NCBI GenBank assembly: GCA_035649275.1
Contig: DASRJW010000118.1
Coordinates: forward strand, 1 to 29,812
Reading direction: 5' to 3'
Source of the DNA: Candidatus Krumholzibacteriia bacterium
GTDB taxonomy: Bacteria > Krumholzibacteriota > Krumholzibacteriia > G020349025
Length of the DNA: 29,812 bases
Notes under the pieces: generated by a model
Seen by the model: only the letters and a program-made list of their open reading frames with translations
What the model was told of the DNA's origin: nothing
Databases searched by the model: none
Part shown: piece after piece, positions 10,172 to 18,264 of the stretch
Layout of the letters: each line of letters opens with the position of its first letter
Position numbering within the stretch: the first letter of the stretch is position 1
Made by a program: the position numbers and the translations under genes

Positions 10172-10212
10172 AAACAGAAAGGCCTCCCCCCGCCCGGGAG
10201 CGGAGGGAGGCC
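10171..10212 (-). terminator. Terminator shared by two converging genes
   Basis: An 8-bp perfect inverted repeat GGCCTCCC (10181-10188) / GGGAGGCC (10205-10212) lies between the converging DUF4153 and lamin-tail genes. Read on the minus strand the stem is followed by TTTCTGTTTT, so it acts best for the lamin-tail gene. On the plus strand there is no T run, so termination of the DUF4153 transcript there is less certain. Confidence 0.7.
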
Positions 10213-10237
10213 GCGGTCGATCCTTGGTCACGCGAAC

Positions 10238-10957
10238 TCAGCGGAAGAGAACCTTCACCTGGCTCCATGGCGCGGGGGTGACCGCCACCGTGCAGTTGTT
10301 CACCGCGCCGGGAGTGTCGATGGTGAGGGAGCCGAACGGCCCGATCACCAGGCCGGTGCTGCAGCGGCGCACCATGCCGGGGACGAAGGAGCCATCGGGG
10401 CCGACCACGTTCGGCGTGTACAGGTATTCTTCGTTGGCGCCGCTCACGGGGCAGTTGTAAGCGCTTCCCTTCGACAGACCGATGCTGTCCACGATCGAGG
10501 TCCAGGGCGTGACGTCCAGGACGCCGTCGTCGTTCGTATCCAGGTCCTGGGTCAACGACCCGGTGAACCCCGTCACCAGCAGATGGGTCACGTTGTCGGT
10601 GTTCTCGAACGCCAGGGCAATCGACGCATCGTAGCCGGTCAGCACGGGCGTCGCGGCGCTGTTGCGGGCGGCGAAGTAGCCGTCGGCCTGGATGGAGAAG
10701 CTGCTCAGGTCCGCGAAGCTCTCGATGACGCCGCTGCAACCACCGCTGTTGCTGGAGCTGCTGCCATCGCCGAGGACGACGTAGGTGTAGCCCGTGAGCG
10801 GCGTATTCGCCGGGCCGACGAGCTCGAAGTACTCATCCGTGTCGGTTCCGGTGTTGTCGGTGCGGATCTCGTTGATGAGGATTTGGCCGGAGGCCAGGCT
10901 GGCGAAGGCCGCCAGGCAGGCCGGCACCAGCAGGATCGAGCGATAGCGAAGACGCAT
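10238..10957 (-). CDS. Secreted lamin-tail-domain protein
   Basis: The 239-residue product starts at ATG 10957 with AGGAGG 7 bases upstream. Residues 1-24 are a signal peptide (core ILLVPACLAAFASLASG). Mature residues begin QILINEIRTDNTGTDTDEYF, and with PLTGYTYVVLGDGS and SIQADGYF this matches the lamin-tail domain often seen in secreted bacterial proteins. The domain is a beta sandwich used for surface or substrate attachment and not an enzyme by itself. The rest is beta-rich, with an Asp-rich loop (LDTNDDGVLDVTPW) that could bind calcium. The end, TPAPWSQVKVLFR, looks like a short C-terminal signature. It stands as a single gene with its own terminator; its function is unknown. Confidence 0.75.
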   Translation of the reverse strand: MRLRYRSILLVPACLAAFASLASGQILINEIRTDNTGTDTDEYFELVGPANTPLTGYTYVVLGDGSSSSNSGGCSGVIESFADLSSFSIQADGYFAARNSAATPVLTGYDASIALAFENTDNVTHLLVTGFTGSLTQDLDTNDDGVLDVTPWTSIVDSIGLSKGSAYNCPVSGANEEYLYTPNVVGPDGSFVPGMVRRCSTGLVIGPFGSLTIDTPGAVNNCTVAVTPAPWSQVKVLFR

Positions 10958-11137
10958 GTTGCAACCTCCTGCTTCGGAGCGTGCTCCCCCTCCCCACCTC
11001 GACGCGACGGCAGGGGGCCCGCCGCACGGGTGCGGGGCGTGGGGGAGATCGGGGCGAATCTTGACGTTGCGAGTTTAACAGAGCGTGCCCGGGCGGGCAA
11101 CGCCGCTCGGCTGCGCGCGGGTGCGCTCGCCGCTTGT

Positions 11138-11980
11138 TCAGGAGTGCGCTCCGGGACGATGCCAGAGGGCGAGGAGTGCGGCGGCGATGCGACGCAGATC
11201 GGGCTGCGGCGGCAGGCCCAGGACGCCGTAACCGCGCAAGGTCTGCGCCAATGCGGCGGTGCGCGGCAGGCGCACGCCGCAGGTTTCCACCAGCTGGGGG
11301 TCGCCCCAGAACTCTTCGGTCGGTCCCTGGAACACCACGCGCCCGGCGTCGAGCACCACGAGGCGCGTGCAGGTGGCGGCCACGAAGTCGGCATCGTGGG
11401 AGGCGACGCAGTAGGCCACGCCGCGGGCGTGCATGCGTTCGAGGATGGCACGGAGACGCTCGATTCCCTCCGCGTCGAGACCGAGGGTCGGTTCGTCGAG
11501 GAGCACGAGACCGCGTTGCTGCGCCAGCGCCCCGGCCAGGGCGACGCGCCGCTTCTCCCCCCCGCTCAGATGAAATGGCGGGCGGGCGGCGAACTCGGCT
11601 GCGGCCAGGCCGACATCCTCGAGCGCCTGTTCCACCCGGGTCCGGATCTCGCCGGGAGCTACCCCGCCTTGCCGCAGGCCGTAGCCCACGTCCTCCGCCA
11701 CGGTCTCCGCGAAGAGCTGGTGCTCCGGGAACTGAAAGACCAGACTCGGCTCGCGCTGCTGCGGTGCGTGCACGCTCCCGGCGTTGGCTTCCACCAGGCG
11801 CGCGCACACGTGCAGCAAGGTGGTCTTGCCGGACCCGGCGCGTCCCATGAGCCCGAGACGATCGGCGTGGTGCAGGTCGAAGCTGACGCCACGGAGCGCC
11901 AGGTTCTTCTCCGGCAGCCCCGCGTCATAGGCGACCTCGACGGCGCGCAGCTGCAGGAGCAGCTCCGGGTCGGACCTCAC
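11138..11980 (-). CDS. ecfA2: ECF transporter ATPase, A2-like
   Basis: The 280-residue ABC ATPase starts at GTG 11980, which overlaps the stop of the upstream ATPase gene in GTGA. Walker A is GRAGSGKTT (Lys52), and the Q-loop is LVFQFPEHQLFAETV, typical of energy-coupling-factor vitamin and metal transporters. The signature LSGGEKRRVALA is at about 138-149, Walker B is GLVLLDEPTLGLD (Asp162, Glu163), and the switch His195 is in ASHDADF. All catalytic elements are intact. The partner is the adjacent ATPase. No EcfT membrane subunit or substrate-binding S protein lies in the window, so the substrate is unknown. The gene symbol reflects family type, not proven orthology. Confidence 0.85.
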   Translation of the reverse strand: MRSDPELLLQLRAVEVAYDAGLPEKNLALRGVSFDLHHADRLGLMGRAGSGKTTLLHVCARLVEANAGSVHAPQQREPSLVFQFPEHQLFAETVAEDVGYGLRQGGVAPGEIRTRVEQALEDVGLAAAEFAARPPFHLSGGEKRRVALAGALAQQRGLVLLDEPTLGLDAEGIERLRAILERMHARGVAYCVASHDADFVAATCTRLVVLDAGRVVFQGPTEEFWGDPQLVETCGVRLPRTAALAQTLRGYGVLGLPPQPDLRRIAAALLALWHRPGAHS

Positions 11981-12807
11981 GCCGCACCTCCCCCGGGGCC
12001 CGGCACGCCGAGACCGGTCAGCACGCGATCCAAGGAAACCGTGGCGCGGTGCAAGCGGCCGGCGCGCACCAGTTCTTCTGCCAAACGCCAGACGAGCGGC
12101 AGGCCGACGCGCGCCACCACCTCCGGCGGCAGGTGGGCGAAGACCGCATCCGGGGGGCCCTCCGCCACCAACCGGCCTTCGTGGAGAACGAGAACCCGAG
12201 GGCTGGAGGCGGCCAACTCCGCATCGGTGGTCACGCGCAGCAATGCCGTGTCTGCCGGCAGGTCGTCGACCTGGCGCCAGAGGCGTTCGGTGCTGCGCCG
12301 GTCGAGGAGACAATCCGTTTCGTCCAGGACGAGCGCGCTCGGGCCCATGACCCAGACGCAGGCCAGCGCCAAGCGGGCCTTTTCGCCGCCGGACATCTCG
12401 TGCGGCGGCGCCTGCTCCCGCCCGCGCAGATCGAAATCCTCCAGGGCGCCGCGCACCGCTGCATGCATGCGCGGGGTGGGCTCGTTCAGGTTCTCCAGGC
12501 CGAAGGCGATCTCGCGCTCCACCGTCGTGGTGACGAATTGGTGATCCGGATCCTGGAAGAGGAGCCCGACGTGGCGGCGCACCTCGAAGCGGGCGCTGGG
12601 ATCACGGGTGTCGAAACCGTGCACCAGCACGCGCCCCCGGCTCGGCAGCACCGTGCCGTTGAGCAAGCGCGCCAGGGTCGTCTTGCCGCTGCCGTTGCCG
12701 CCGAGGAGCGCCACGCGCTCCCCTGCTTGCAGCCGGAAGCTGACGCCGTCCAGGACCGGCTGCGGCCGACCCGGGAGCTCGACGCTCACGTCGTGCACTT
12801 CGATCAT
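11977..12807 (-). CDS. ecfA1: ECF transporter ATPase, A1-like, with altered switch residue
   Basis: The 276-residue product starts at ATG 12807, where the conserved MIEVHDVSVEL begins; a longer frame to 12906 has no family-like sequence. Walker A is GGNGSGKTT (Lys42), the Q-loop LLFQDPDHQFVTTTVEREIAF (Gln85) is of ECF type, the signature is MSGGEKARLALA, and Walker B is ALVLDETDCLLD with Asp162 and Glu163. Two points are odd: the usual Pro after the catalytic Glu is Thr, and the switch histidine expected in a THD motif is Thr194 (VTTDAELA). One of the two ATP sites may therefore hydrolyse poorly. Stop and start overlap with the next ATPase gene shows co-translation. No T or S subunit is nearby. 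Confidence 0.85.
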   Translation of the reverse strand: MIEVHDVSVELPGRPQPVLDGVSFRLQAGERVALLGGNGSGKTTLARLLNGTVLPSRGRVLVHGFDTRDPSARFEVRRHVGLLFQDPDHQFVTTTVEREIAFGLENLNEPTPRMHAAVRGALEDFDLRGREQAPPHEMSGGEKARLALACVWVMGPSALVLDETDCLLDRRSTERLWRQVDDLPADTALLRVTTDAELAASSPRVLVLHEGRLVAEGPPDAVFAHLPPEVVARVGLPLVWRLAEELVRAGRLHRATVSLDRVLTGLGVPGPGGGAA

Positions 12808-12877
12808 GCGGAGCCCTCGTCGTGGTCGCCGGGCCTTGCACAGGAATCGCGTCGGGCGGCAAGTCTTCGACCTTCGT

Positions 12878-12906
12878 AGGCTACGACCCACCGCACCGTG
12901 TCGCAA
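12878..12906 (-). promoter_or_regulatory. Candidate promoter of the ECF ATPase pair
   Basis: TTGCGA (12901-12906) and TAGCCT (12878-12883) are exactly 17 bases apart on the minus strand. They match 4 of 6 and 3 of 6 sigma-70 bases. The start would be near 12870, leaving a leader of about 63 bases. Confidence 0.35.
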
Positions 12907-13043
12907 TCTCCTTGACTCGAAAACCAGTTCCTTCGCACCATGCGCGACCTGGATGGTGACCCGTGGTCATCCAGTTCCTGGGAGATCGCGCCTTCCTTGC
13001 GCTCGGCGCCCGGCGGCGCGCGGCGCCGCACGACGGGAGCCCG

Positions 13044-13679
13044 ATGCATCACATCCTCGAGACCCTCGGCCACTTCGTGGTCACGGTGATCTCGACGCTG
13101 GGCTACGCCGGCGTCGTGGTTTGCATGGCGATCGAGAGCGCCTGCATCCCGCTGCCGAGCGAGATCATCATGCCCTTCTCGGGCTACCTCGTCTTCACCG
13201 GTCGTTTCTCGCTCTGGTGGGTCTCCGTGGCCGGGGCTTTCGGCTGCGTGGTGGGGTCGGTGGCCGCCTACTACCTGGGAGCCTATGCCGGCCGCGGCTT
13301 CATCGAACGCTACGGCCGCTTCGTCCTGGTGACGCGGCACGACCTGGATCTGGCCGACCGCTGGTTCGCCAAGTACGGCCACGCGGCGATCTTCGTCAGC
13401 CGCCTCCTGCCGGTGGTGCGCACCTTCATTTCCTTCCCCGCCGGCGTGGCGCGCATGCCCATGCTGCCCTTCCTCCTCTATACCTTCCTGGGCTCCCTGC
13501 CCTTCTGCGCCCTCCTCGCCTGGGTGGGGAAGGTTCTGGGCGAGAACTGGAATACGCTGCGCAAATACTTCCACGGCGCCGACCTGGTGATCGGCGCCCT
13601 TCTCCTTGCCGGCGCTATCTACTGGGTGTGGCGGCACGTGACGATCCTGCGCAAGGAAGCGCGGGAGAGGCGGCCCTGA
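13044..13679 (+). CDS. DedA family membrane protein
   Basis: The 211-residue protein starts at ATG 13044, with GGGAG 6 bases upstream; an in-frame start at 12963 would add a charged stretch unlike the family. DedA hallmarks are the first re-entrant motif ESACIPLPSEIIMPFSGYL and the second, FVSRLLPVVRTFISFPAGVA, with its conserved Arg and Gly. Four to five membrane spans are visible, and the end is a basic cytoplasmic tail. DedA proteins help recycle lipid carriers such as undecaprenyl phosphate or flip phospholipids, and support envelope integrity and proton-motive force. It is divergent from the ECF ATPases and convergent with the porin gene, so it is probably a single-gene transcript. Confidence 0.9.
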   Translation: MHHILETLGHFVVTVISTLGYAGVVVCMAIESACIPLPSEIIMPFSGYLVFTGRFSLWWVSVAGAFGCVVGSVAAYYLGAYAGRGFIERYGRFVLVTRHDLDLADRWFAKYGHAAIFVSRLLPVVRTFISFPAGVARMPMLPFLLYTFLGSLPFCALLAWVGKVLGENWNTLRKYFHGADLVIGALLLAGAIYWVWRHVTILRKEARERRP

Positions 13680-13730
13680 CCGGCCGTCTCTTCCCGCCCT
13701 TCCGCTGCTTGCCGCCGCTGCGAACTGCTT

Positions 13731-15155
13731 TCAGAAGACGAGCTGCAGCTGCATGGCGTATTCGTCGATGTGCTGGTCGGCGAGGGTGTCCTCGAAGCGG
13801 AGCCAATTCGCCTGAATCTTGTGCGTGTGCTTGTCGAAGTACCAGCTGGCGCAGGCGCCATACTCCCGCAGCTCCGCCAGCGGGTTCCGGTTGAGGTCCG
13901 AGATGGTGAGCATCAGGAGCTCGTCGTCGACGTGTGCGTAGCGGCCGGCGAGCTCGAACTTGCGGTTCGGGAACAGCCAGCCGGCTTGCACGTAGTAGCC
14001 GCGGGCGACCGTGGTCCGGGGGCTGATCTCGGCGTCCTCGTAGTAGTACTCCCCGCTGCTGTTGAAGCCGTGCCACTTGAAGGCCAGCTCGCCGCCGACG
14101 CGCCAGATGTCGGTGTCGGTTTGCCCGCGCGTGAGGGTGTTGTTCAAGCCCGCGGCGCCGAGAAGGAGCTTGGGCGTCTCGGGATAGTCGTGCGCACTCT
14201 CCTCGAGCTTGTATTCGCCGAAAGGAGTCCACACCAGGCGGCCGACGTACATGTATTCGACGTTGTCGTTCAGCGTCTGATTGATCAGATTCCCGTTGTA
14301 GAGCCCGAGGTTGTACTCGTACTTCTTGGTCCCATTGGCGCCGATGAGGCCGATCCCCTGGTCACGGCTCGGGGCGAAACGGGCGTTGCCGACCCAGCGG
14401 TCGACGAAGTGCAGCTTGCCGTCGGAGATGAGCTCCTGGCGGCCGAAGTACGCCTTGCCCTGGCCGATCCACACCGTCGCCAGCGGGAACTTGGCGAACC
14501 AGAGCTCGGCGTCCTCGAGGATGGTGCCGCGGGTGGCGGTGGTGCTGAGCGTCACCCGCTCGCTGAGCGGCTTGGTCGTGTCGTTGCTGGCGCTGACGGT
14601 GGCGCTGTTCACCACATTCCCCCCCACCCAGTTGGCCTGCAACTTGAACCGCCAGGTGCCCCCGTAGGTGTTGCCCTCGACGACGCTCTTCATGCGGCGG
14701 ATACGGAAGCTGCCGCGGTCGTTCTGCAACCGGTCGAGGTAGGTGTAGCGCGCCTGCATGTGGGTGGAGAGCTGCACCGTGCCGGCCTTCATCACGAAGT
14801 TGGTCTTGCCGTCCTTGTAGAAAACCCTCTCGTCGAAGGGCTTCTCCGGCTTCGGCGCCGGCCGCTCGTAGCCCGGCAGGTCGTGTTTGAAGAAGTAGAG
14901 GTCGGCGGCCGTTTCGTTCTCCGCCACCACGGTCTCGCCGTTGGCGCCGCGGCCCACCAGGATGAGGGCCGTCCCCATCTCGCCGCCCTCCTGCCAGGTC
15001 TTGTACCGCGCCGCGGTGTTGAAGACGTACACACGGCCGTCCTTGCTGGCTTCTTGGTAATAGAGGTTCAGGGTTTGCGCTGGGCTGGAGGACGGCGCCC
15101 CGAGCGCCAGCAAGCTCGAGACGAGACACAGGACCACCACGAACGCTCTGCCCAT
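13731..15155 (-). CDS. Phosphate-selective-type outer-membrane porin (OprO/OprP-like)
   Basis: The 474-residue product starts at ATG 15155 with AAGGAGA 6 bases upstream. Residues 1-27 form a signal peptide ending SSSPAQ. A short N-terminal domain (about 30-110, including KDGRVYVFNTAARYKTW) precedes a beta-barrel of alternating strands rich in Tyr, Trp and Gly, for example VWIGQGKAYFGRQELIS, YEYNLGLYNGNLIN and EYYYEDAEISPRTT. The last residue is Phe after YAMQLQLV, as expected for the outer-membrane insertion signal. The FGRQELIS region resembles the porin O/P family, which takes up phosphate or other anions; anion choice cannot be told here. No convincing PHO box was found upstream. Confidence 0.8.
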   Translation of the reverse strand: MGRAFVVVLCLVSSLLALGAPSSSPAQTLNLYYQEASKDGRVYVFNTAARYKTWQEGGEMGTALILVGRGANGETVVAENETAADLYFFKHDLPGYERPAPKPEKPFDERVFYKDGKTNFVMKAGTVQLSTHMQARYTYLDRLQNDRGSFRIRRMKSVVEGNTYGGTWRFKLQANWVGGNVVNSATVSASNDTTKPLSERVTLSTTATRGTILEDAELWFAKFPLATVWIGQGKAYFGRQELISDGKLHFVDRWVGNARFAPSRDQGIGLIGANGTKKYEYNLGLYNGNLINQTLNDNVEYMYVGRLVWTPFGEYKLEESAHDYPETPKLLLGAAGLNNTLTRGQTDTDIWRVGGELAFKWHGFNSSGEYYYEDAEISPRTTVARGYYVQAGWLFPNRKFELAGRYAHVDDELLMLTISDLNRNPLAELREYGACASWYFDKHTHKIQANWLRFEDTLADQHIDEYAMQLQLVF

Positions 15156-15469
15156 ACGGCTCTCCTTTTCGGACCTCTGGTTCGACGCTCCCGATCGACC
15201 TAGCACCGGTTCCACCCCATCGAAGTGGTGACTCCCGTCGCGGCGAGGCTCCCCGCCCGGCGAGGCACCGGCTTCCATCGTCTGCTTTCCGGGAGCCAGC
15301 CGCCTGCGGGGCTGGCCGTCATCGAGAAGTGTCACAGCGGCCTGTAAGCATCCGATTAAGACAAGGACCCGGTTTCATTAAACGCACATGTTTGCCGCAT
15401 GGAAGCGTTATCTGAGGGCGGTGACCTGATCGTGACTGGGAGGAAGTTCAGTGGAAACCCGGGGAAACG
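15156..15469. other. Intergenic region between porin and TPR lipoprotein genes
   Basis: These 314 bases hold no supported gene. They include the porin ribosome-binding site and a possible extended -10 (GTGCTAGGTC, 15198-15207, minus strand) about 36 bases before the porin start. A less GC-rich patch around 15345-15400 contains AAACATGTGCGTTT, a short imperfect inverted repeat. No clear terminator for the upstream lipoprotein gene was seen. Confidence 0.5.
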
Positions 15470-16174
15470 TCAGCGAGGCTGGGTGGAAAGGCGGGACTCG
15501 ACCTCTGCCAGGTGCTTGCGGGCACTTTCGGTCCAGGAGCTGTCTGGATCGCGGGCGAGGTAATCGCGCCAGGCAGTGCGGGCCTGCTTGAGATCGCCCC
15601 GGAGCTGCAGGCAAAGAGCCCGAGCATAGCGCGACTTGAGGTGCTTCGCGTCCTGGGCGATGGCGGCATCGAAACAGGCGATGGCCTCGTCGAAGCGCCG
15701 CAGCTCCTGGAACACCGTGCCGAGGGCGTGCACGTAATCGGCGTCAGCATCCTCGGGCACTTCCACGTTCGCCGCGAGACCGCGCTTCCGGACCTCGTCG
15801 GTGCCCTCGGCGGTGAGGACCTTCAGGGCCTCCTGCCACTGGCGGACCCTTTGCAGCGCCACACCCAGGTTGTAGCGCGCCACCGTGTGGCTCGGGCGGT
15901 GCTCGAGGACATCGTAGAGGCGCGGGATCGCTTCGCTGTAACGACCTGCCCCCAGCGACGCGGTGGCCTGCTCGAAGGCGAGTTGCACCTCCGCGTCCCC
16001 CGGCGCCGGCGGCGGTTGCTCGGTCGGGGGCTGCTCCTGCACCGGCGGTTCGCCGGGGGGAGGCGGGACCTGCGGACGCGGGCCCGCACAGCCCGAGAGC
16101 AGCATGCCCCCCGCCCAGCAGGCGCAGAGCACACCCCATCGCGCGCTGTGCATGGCCTGGAAGTGCCGCGCCAT
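15470..16174 (-). CDS. TPR lipoprotein
   Basis: The 234-residue product begins at ATG 16174 with GAGG about 5 bases upstream; ATG 16153 is an alternative. A lipobox MLLSGC places the lipidated cysteine at residue 29. A Pro/Glu-rich linker (about 32-58) follows, then three or four tetratricopeptide repeats, for example RYSEAIPRLYDVLEHRPSH, RRFDEAIACFDAAIAQDAKH and GDLKQARTAWRDYLARDPDS. Such proteins act as envelope scaffolds, but no partner can be named. It lies 84 bases after larC in the same direction and may be the last gene of the dusB-larB-larC transcript. Confidence 0.8.
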   Translation of the reverse strand: MARHFQAMHSARWGVLCACWAGGMLLSGCAGPRPQVPPPPGEPPVQEQPPTEQPPPAPGDAEVQLAFEQATASLGAGRYSEAIPRLYDVLEHRPSHTVARYNLGVALQRVRQWQEALKVLTAEGTDEVRKRGLAANVEVPEDADADYVHALGTVFQELRRFDEAIACFDAAIAQDAKHLKSRYARALCLQLRGDLKQARTAWRDYLARDPDSSWTESARKHLAEVESRLSTQPR

Positions 16175-16258
16175 TCTCGCCTCGCCTCGTCGCGCCCGTC
16201 GCTGGGTCGCGCCCTGGCCTCGAGTCCACGGGCATCGCGGGCGCCGAGCGCCTGACTG

Positions 16259-17500
16259 CTACGACCCGCTCTCGCCGTCCCACTCTGCCTGCAGGGCCGC
16301 GCGGTAGACATCGCCGAGCGGCACGCCGGCGGCGGCTGCGGCGCTGCGCACGCTCTCGTACTCCGGCACCGCGCGGAGCGTGCCATCGGGGCGGACTGCC
16401 ACCTTCACCTGGATCGGCCCATAGGCGGTGTGCACCGTCGCCAGCCGCCGCGGCAGCTCGAGGCGCTCCTCCTGCGCGATGCGCACGCCGAGGGTGCTGC
16501 TCTCGTGCAGCAGCACTTCGGCCAGACGCCGGCTCTCCGCCGGCTCGGCGATCACCGTGACCTGCGTCGCCGGGCGCCCCTTCTTCATGAAGACCGGGGT
16601 GTAGTACACATCGAGCGCGCCGGCGGCGAAGAGCTTTTCCATCACGTGGCCGAAGAACTCCGGCACCATGTCGTCGATAGTGGTCGTGACCACGCTCACG
16701 CTGCCGGCATCGTGGCCAGCGACCGCGCCGCGCTCCCGCTCCGGCGCCGCCGGCCGCTGCGGCACCGGGGCCGGCGCGCAGAGGAGGAGGCGCAGGACGT
16801 TGGGGGCGTCGTCGAAGCGGAAGGTTCCGGCACCGTAGCCCGTCGCCTCGACCCGGATGGCCGTATCGCCGAGCGGCGTGGCGAACGCGGCGAGCAGGGC
16901 CGCGCCCGTCGGCGTCACCCGCTCGCCCTCGGTGCTGGTGAACTGCAGGGGAAAGCCGCGCAGCAGCTGCAGCACCGCCGGCGGCGGCACCGGCATCGGG
17001 CCGTGCTCGGTGCGGGTGACTCCGCGGCCGACGCGGATCTGCGAGACGCGGAAGCCCTCGATGCCGTGCTGCGTGCACAACCAGTCGATGCCGGCGCAGG
17101 AACCGGCGATGTCGACGATGGCGTCGATCGCCCCCACCTCGTGGAAGTGCACTTCTTCCATGGTGGTGCGATGCACCGAGGCCTCGGCGCGGGCCAGGTG
17201 CTCGAAGACCTTGCAAGCCCAGTCCAGAGCGCGGGGCGACAGGCGGCCGGCGCGCAGGATGCCCAGCACGTCGTGGAGGTGCCGGTGCGCGTGGCCGTGC
17301 TCCGCCTCGATGTCGACGTGTACTTGCGTCGCCGCGATGCCGTGACGCAGCTCCGCCGTCTGCCGCAGCTGGTATCCCGAGAGTGGCAGTGTCGCGAGCG
17401 CCCCGCGCAACACCTCGAGAGGCACGCCGAGGTCGACCAAGGCACCCAGCGTCATGTCCCCGGCGATGCCGGAGGGGCAGTCGAAGACCAACCACTTCAT
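16259..17500 (-). CDS. larC: LarC, nickel insertion into the pincer-nucleotide cofactor
   Basis: The 413-residue product is the CTP-dependent nickel chelatase that completes the nickel-pincer nucleotide cofactor of lactate racemase and related enzymes. The N-terminus KWLVFDCPSGIAGDMTLGAL is diagnostic. A His-rich EHGHAHRHLHDV at about 67-78 suits metal handling, and EEVHFHEVGAIDAIVDIAG follows. The C-terminal half (TTTIDDMVPEFFGHVMEKLF and VFMKKGRPATQVTVI) corresponds to the LarC2 part. In Lactobacillus plantarum larC needs a ribosomal frameshift to join its two halves; here it is one uninterrupted frame. The ATG overlaps the larB stop by 4 bases. Confidence 0.92.
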   Translation of the reverse strand: MKWLVFDCPSGIAGDMTLGALVDLGVPLEVLRGALATLPLSGYQLRQTAELRHGIAATQVHVDIEAEHGHAHRHLHDVLGILRAGRLSPRALDWACKVFEHLARAEASVHRTTMEEVHFHEVGAIDAIVDIAGSCAGIDWLCTQHGIEGFRVSQIRVGRGVTRTEHGPMPVPPPAVLQLLRGFPLQFTSTEGERVTPTGAALLAAFATPLGDTAIRVEATGYGAGTFRFDDAPNVLRLLLCAPAPVPQRPAAPERERGAVAGHDAGSVSVVTTTIDDMVPEFFGHVMEKLFAAGALDVYYTPVFMKKGRPATQVTVIAEPAESRRLAEVLLHESSTLGVRIAQEERLELPRRLATVHTAYGPIQVKVAVRPDGTLRAVPEYESVRSAAAAAGVPLGDVYRAALQAEWDGESGS

Positions 17501-18264
17501 GACGTCGCCTCGCCGCGCAGCTTGCCGAGGAACACCGCCGCCGCCGCCGCGGCGCCGAAGCCGTTGTCGATGTTCACCACGGTCACGCCCACGGCGCAGC
17601 TGTTGAGCATGCCGAGGAGAGCCGCCAGGCCGCCGAAGCTGGCCCCGTACCCGACGCTGGTGGGCACGGCGATGGTGGGCTTGCCGGTGATGCCGGCGAC
17701 GACGCTGGCCAGCGCCCCTTCCATCCCGGCGATGACGATGAGGATGTCGCTCGCTTCCAGGAGCTCGCGGCTGGCGAGCAAGCGGTGCAGGCCAGCGACG
17801 CCGACGTCGTACAGGGTGTGCGCTTCCACCCCGGTGGCACGCAGCGTTTCCAGGGCCTCCTCGGCCACCAGCAGGTCCGACGTCCCCGCCGTCACCACGG
17901 CGACCCGGCCCTGCAACCGGCGCGGCCGCGCCGGCGGCAGGCGGAAGGTGCGGCCGCGGCTGTTGTAGAGCGCTTGCGGCAGCCGCCGCTCCACCGCGGC
18001 AAAGACCTCGGGCGTGCAGCGCGTGCCCAGCACGCCGCTGCCACGCTCTGCCATGTGGGCCGCGATGGTCGCCACCTCTTCCGCCGTCTTGCCCTCGCAG
18101 AGGATGACCTCGGGGAAGCCGAGGCGCAGCTGCCGGTGATGGTCGACGCGGGCGATGCCGAGGTCGGCGAAAGGCAGGTCGCGCAAGCGGGCGAGAGCGT
18201 CGGCGCTCGAGACCTTGCCGGTGCGCACGCCTTCCAGCAGTTCCTGCAGCTCCGCCTCATGCAT
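17497..18264 (-). CDS. larB: LarB, pyridinium-3,5-biscarboxylate mononucleotide synthase
   Basis: The 255-residue enzyme carboxylates and hydrolyses nicotinic acid adenine dinucleotide to make the precursor of the nickel-pincer cofactor. The C-terminal two thirds resemble PurE: VVTAGTSDLLVAEEALETL, IVIAGMEGALASVVAGI, PTSVGYGASFGGLAALLGML. The catalytic-type cysteine is in LNSCAVGVTVVNIDNGFGA (Cys223 here; Cys221 in the characterised L. plantarum enzyme). The N-terminal LQELLEGVRTGKVSSADAL helix is family-like. I chose ATG 18264, which overlaps the dusB stop by 8 bases; the frame upstream of it is a shadow of dusB. LarE, the sulfur-inserting partner, is not in the window. Confidence 0.93.
   Translation of the reverse strand: MHEAELQELLEGVRTGKVSSADALARLRDLPFADLGIARVDHHRQLRLGFPEVILCEGKTAEEVATIAAHMAERGSGVLGTRCTPEVFAAVERRLPQALYNSRGRTFRLPPARPRRLQGRVAVVTAGTSDLLVAEEALETLRATGVEAHTLYDVGVAGLHRLLASRELLEASDILIVIAGMEGALASVVAGITGKPTIAVPTSVGYGASFGGLAALLGMLNSCAVGVTVVNIDNGFGAAAAAAVFLGKLRGEATS

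Noticed and set aside
11041-11130. TTGACG near 11062 and GCCCG/CGGGC repeat near 11090 considered as promoter and terminator
   Set aside because: TTGACG is on the plus strand, where no gene starts, and the GC repeat has a two-base loop and no T run.
12912-12941. TTGACT on the plus strand considered as the -35 of the DedA gene
   Set aside because: No acceptable -10 hexamer is found 16-19 bases downstream.
15300-15345. CTGTGAC-like sequence upstream of the porin, considered as a PHO box
   Set aside because: Only one half-site resembles CTGTCAC; the second repeat at the required spacing is absent.
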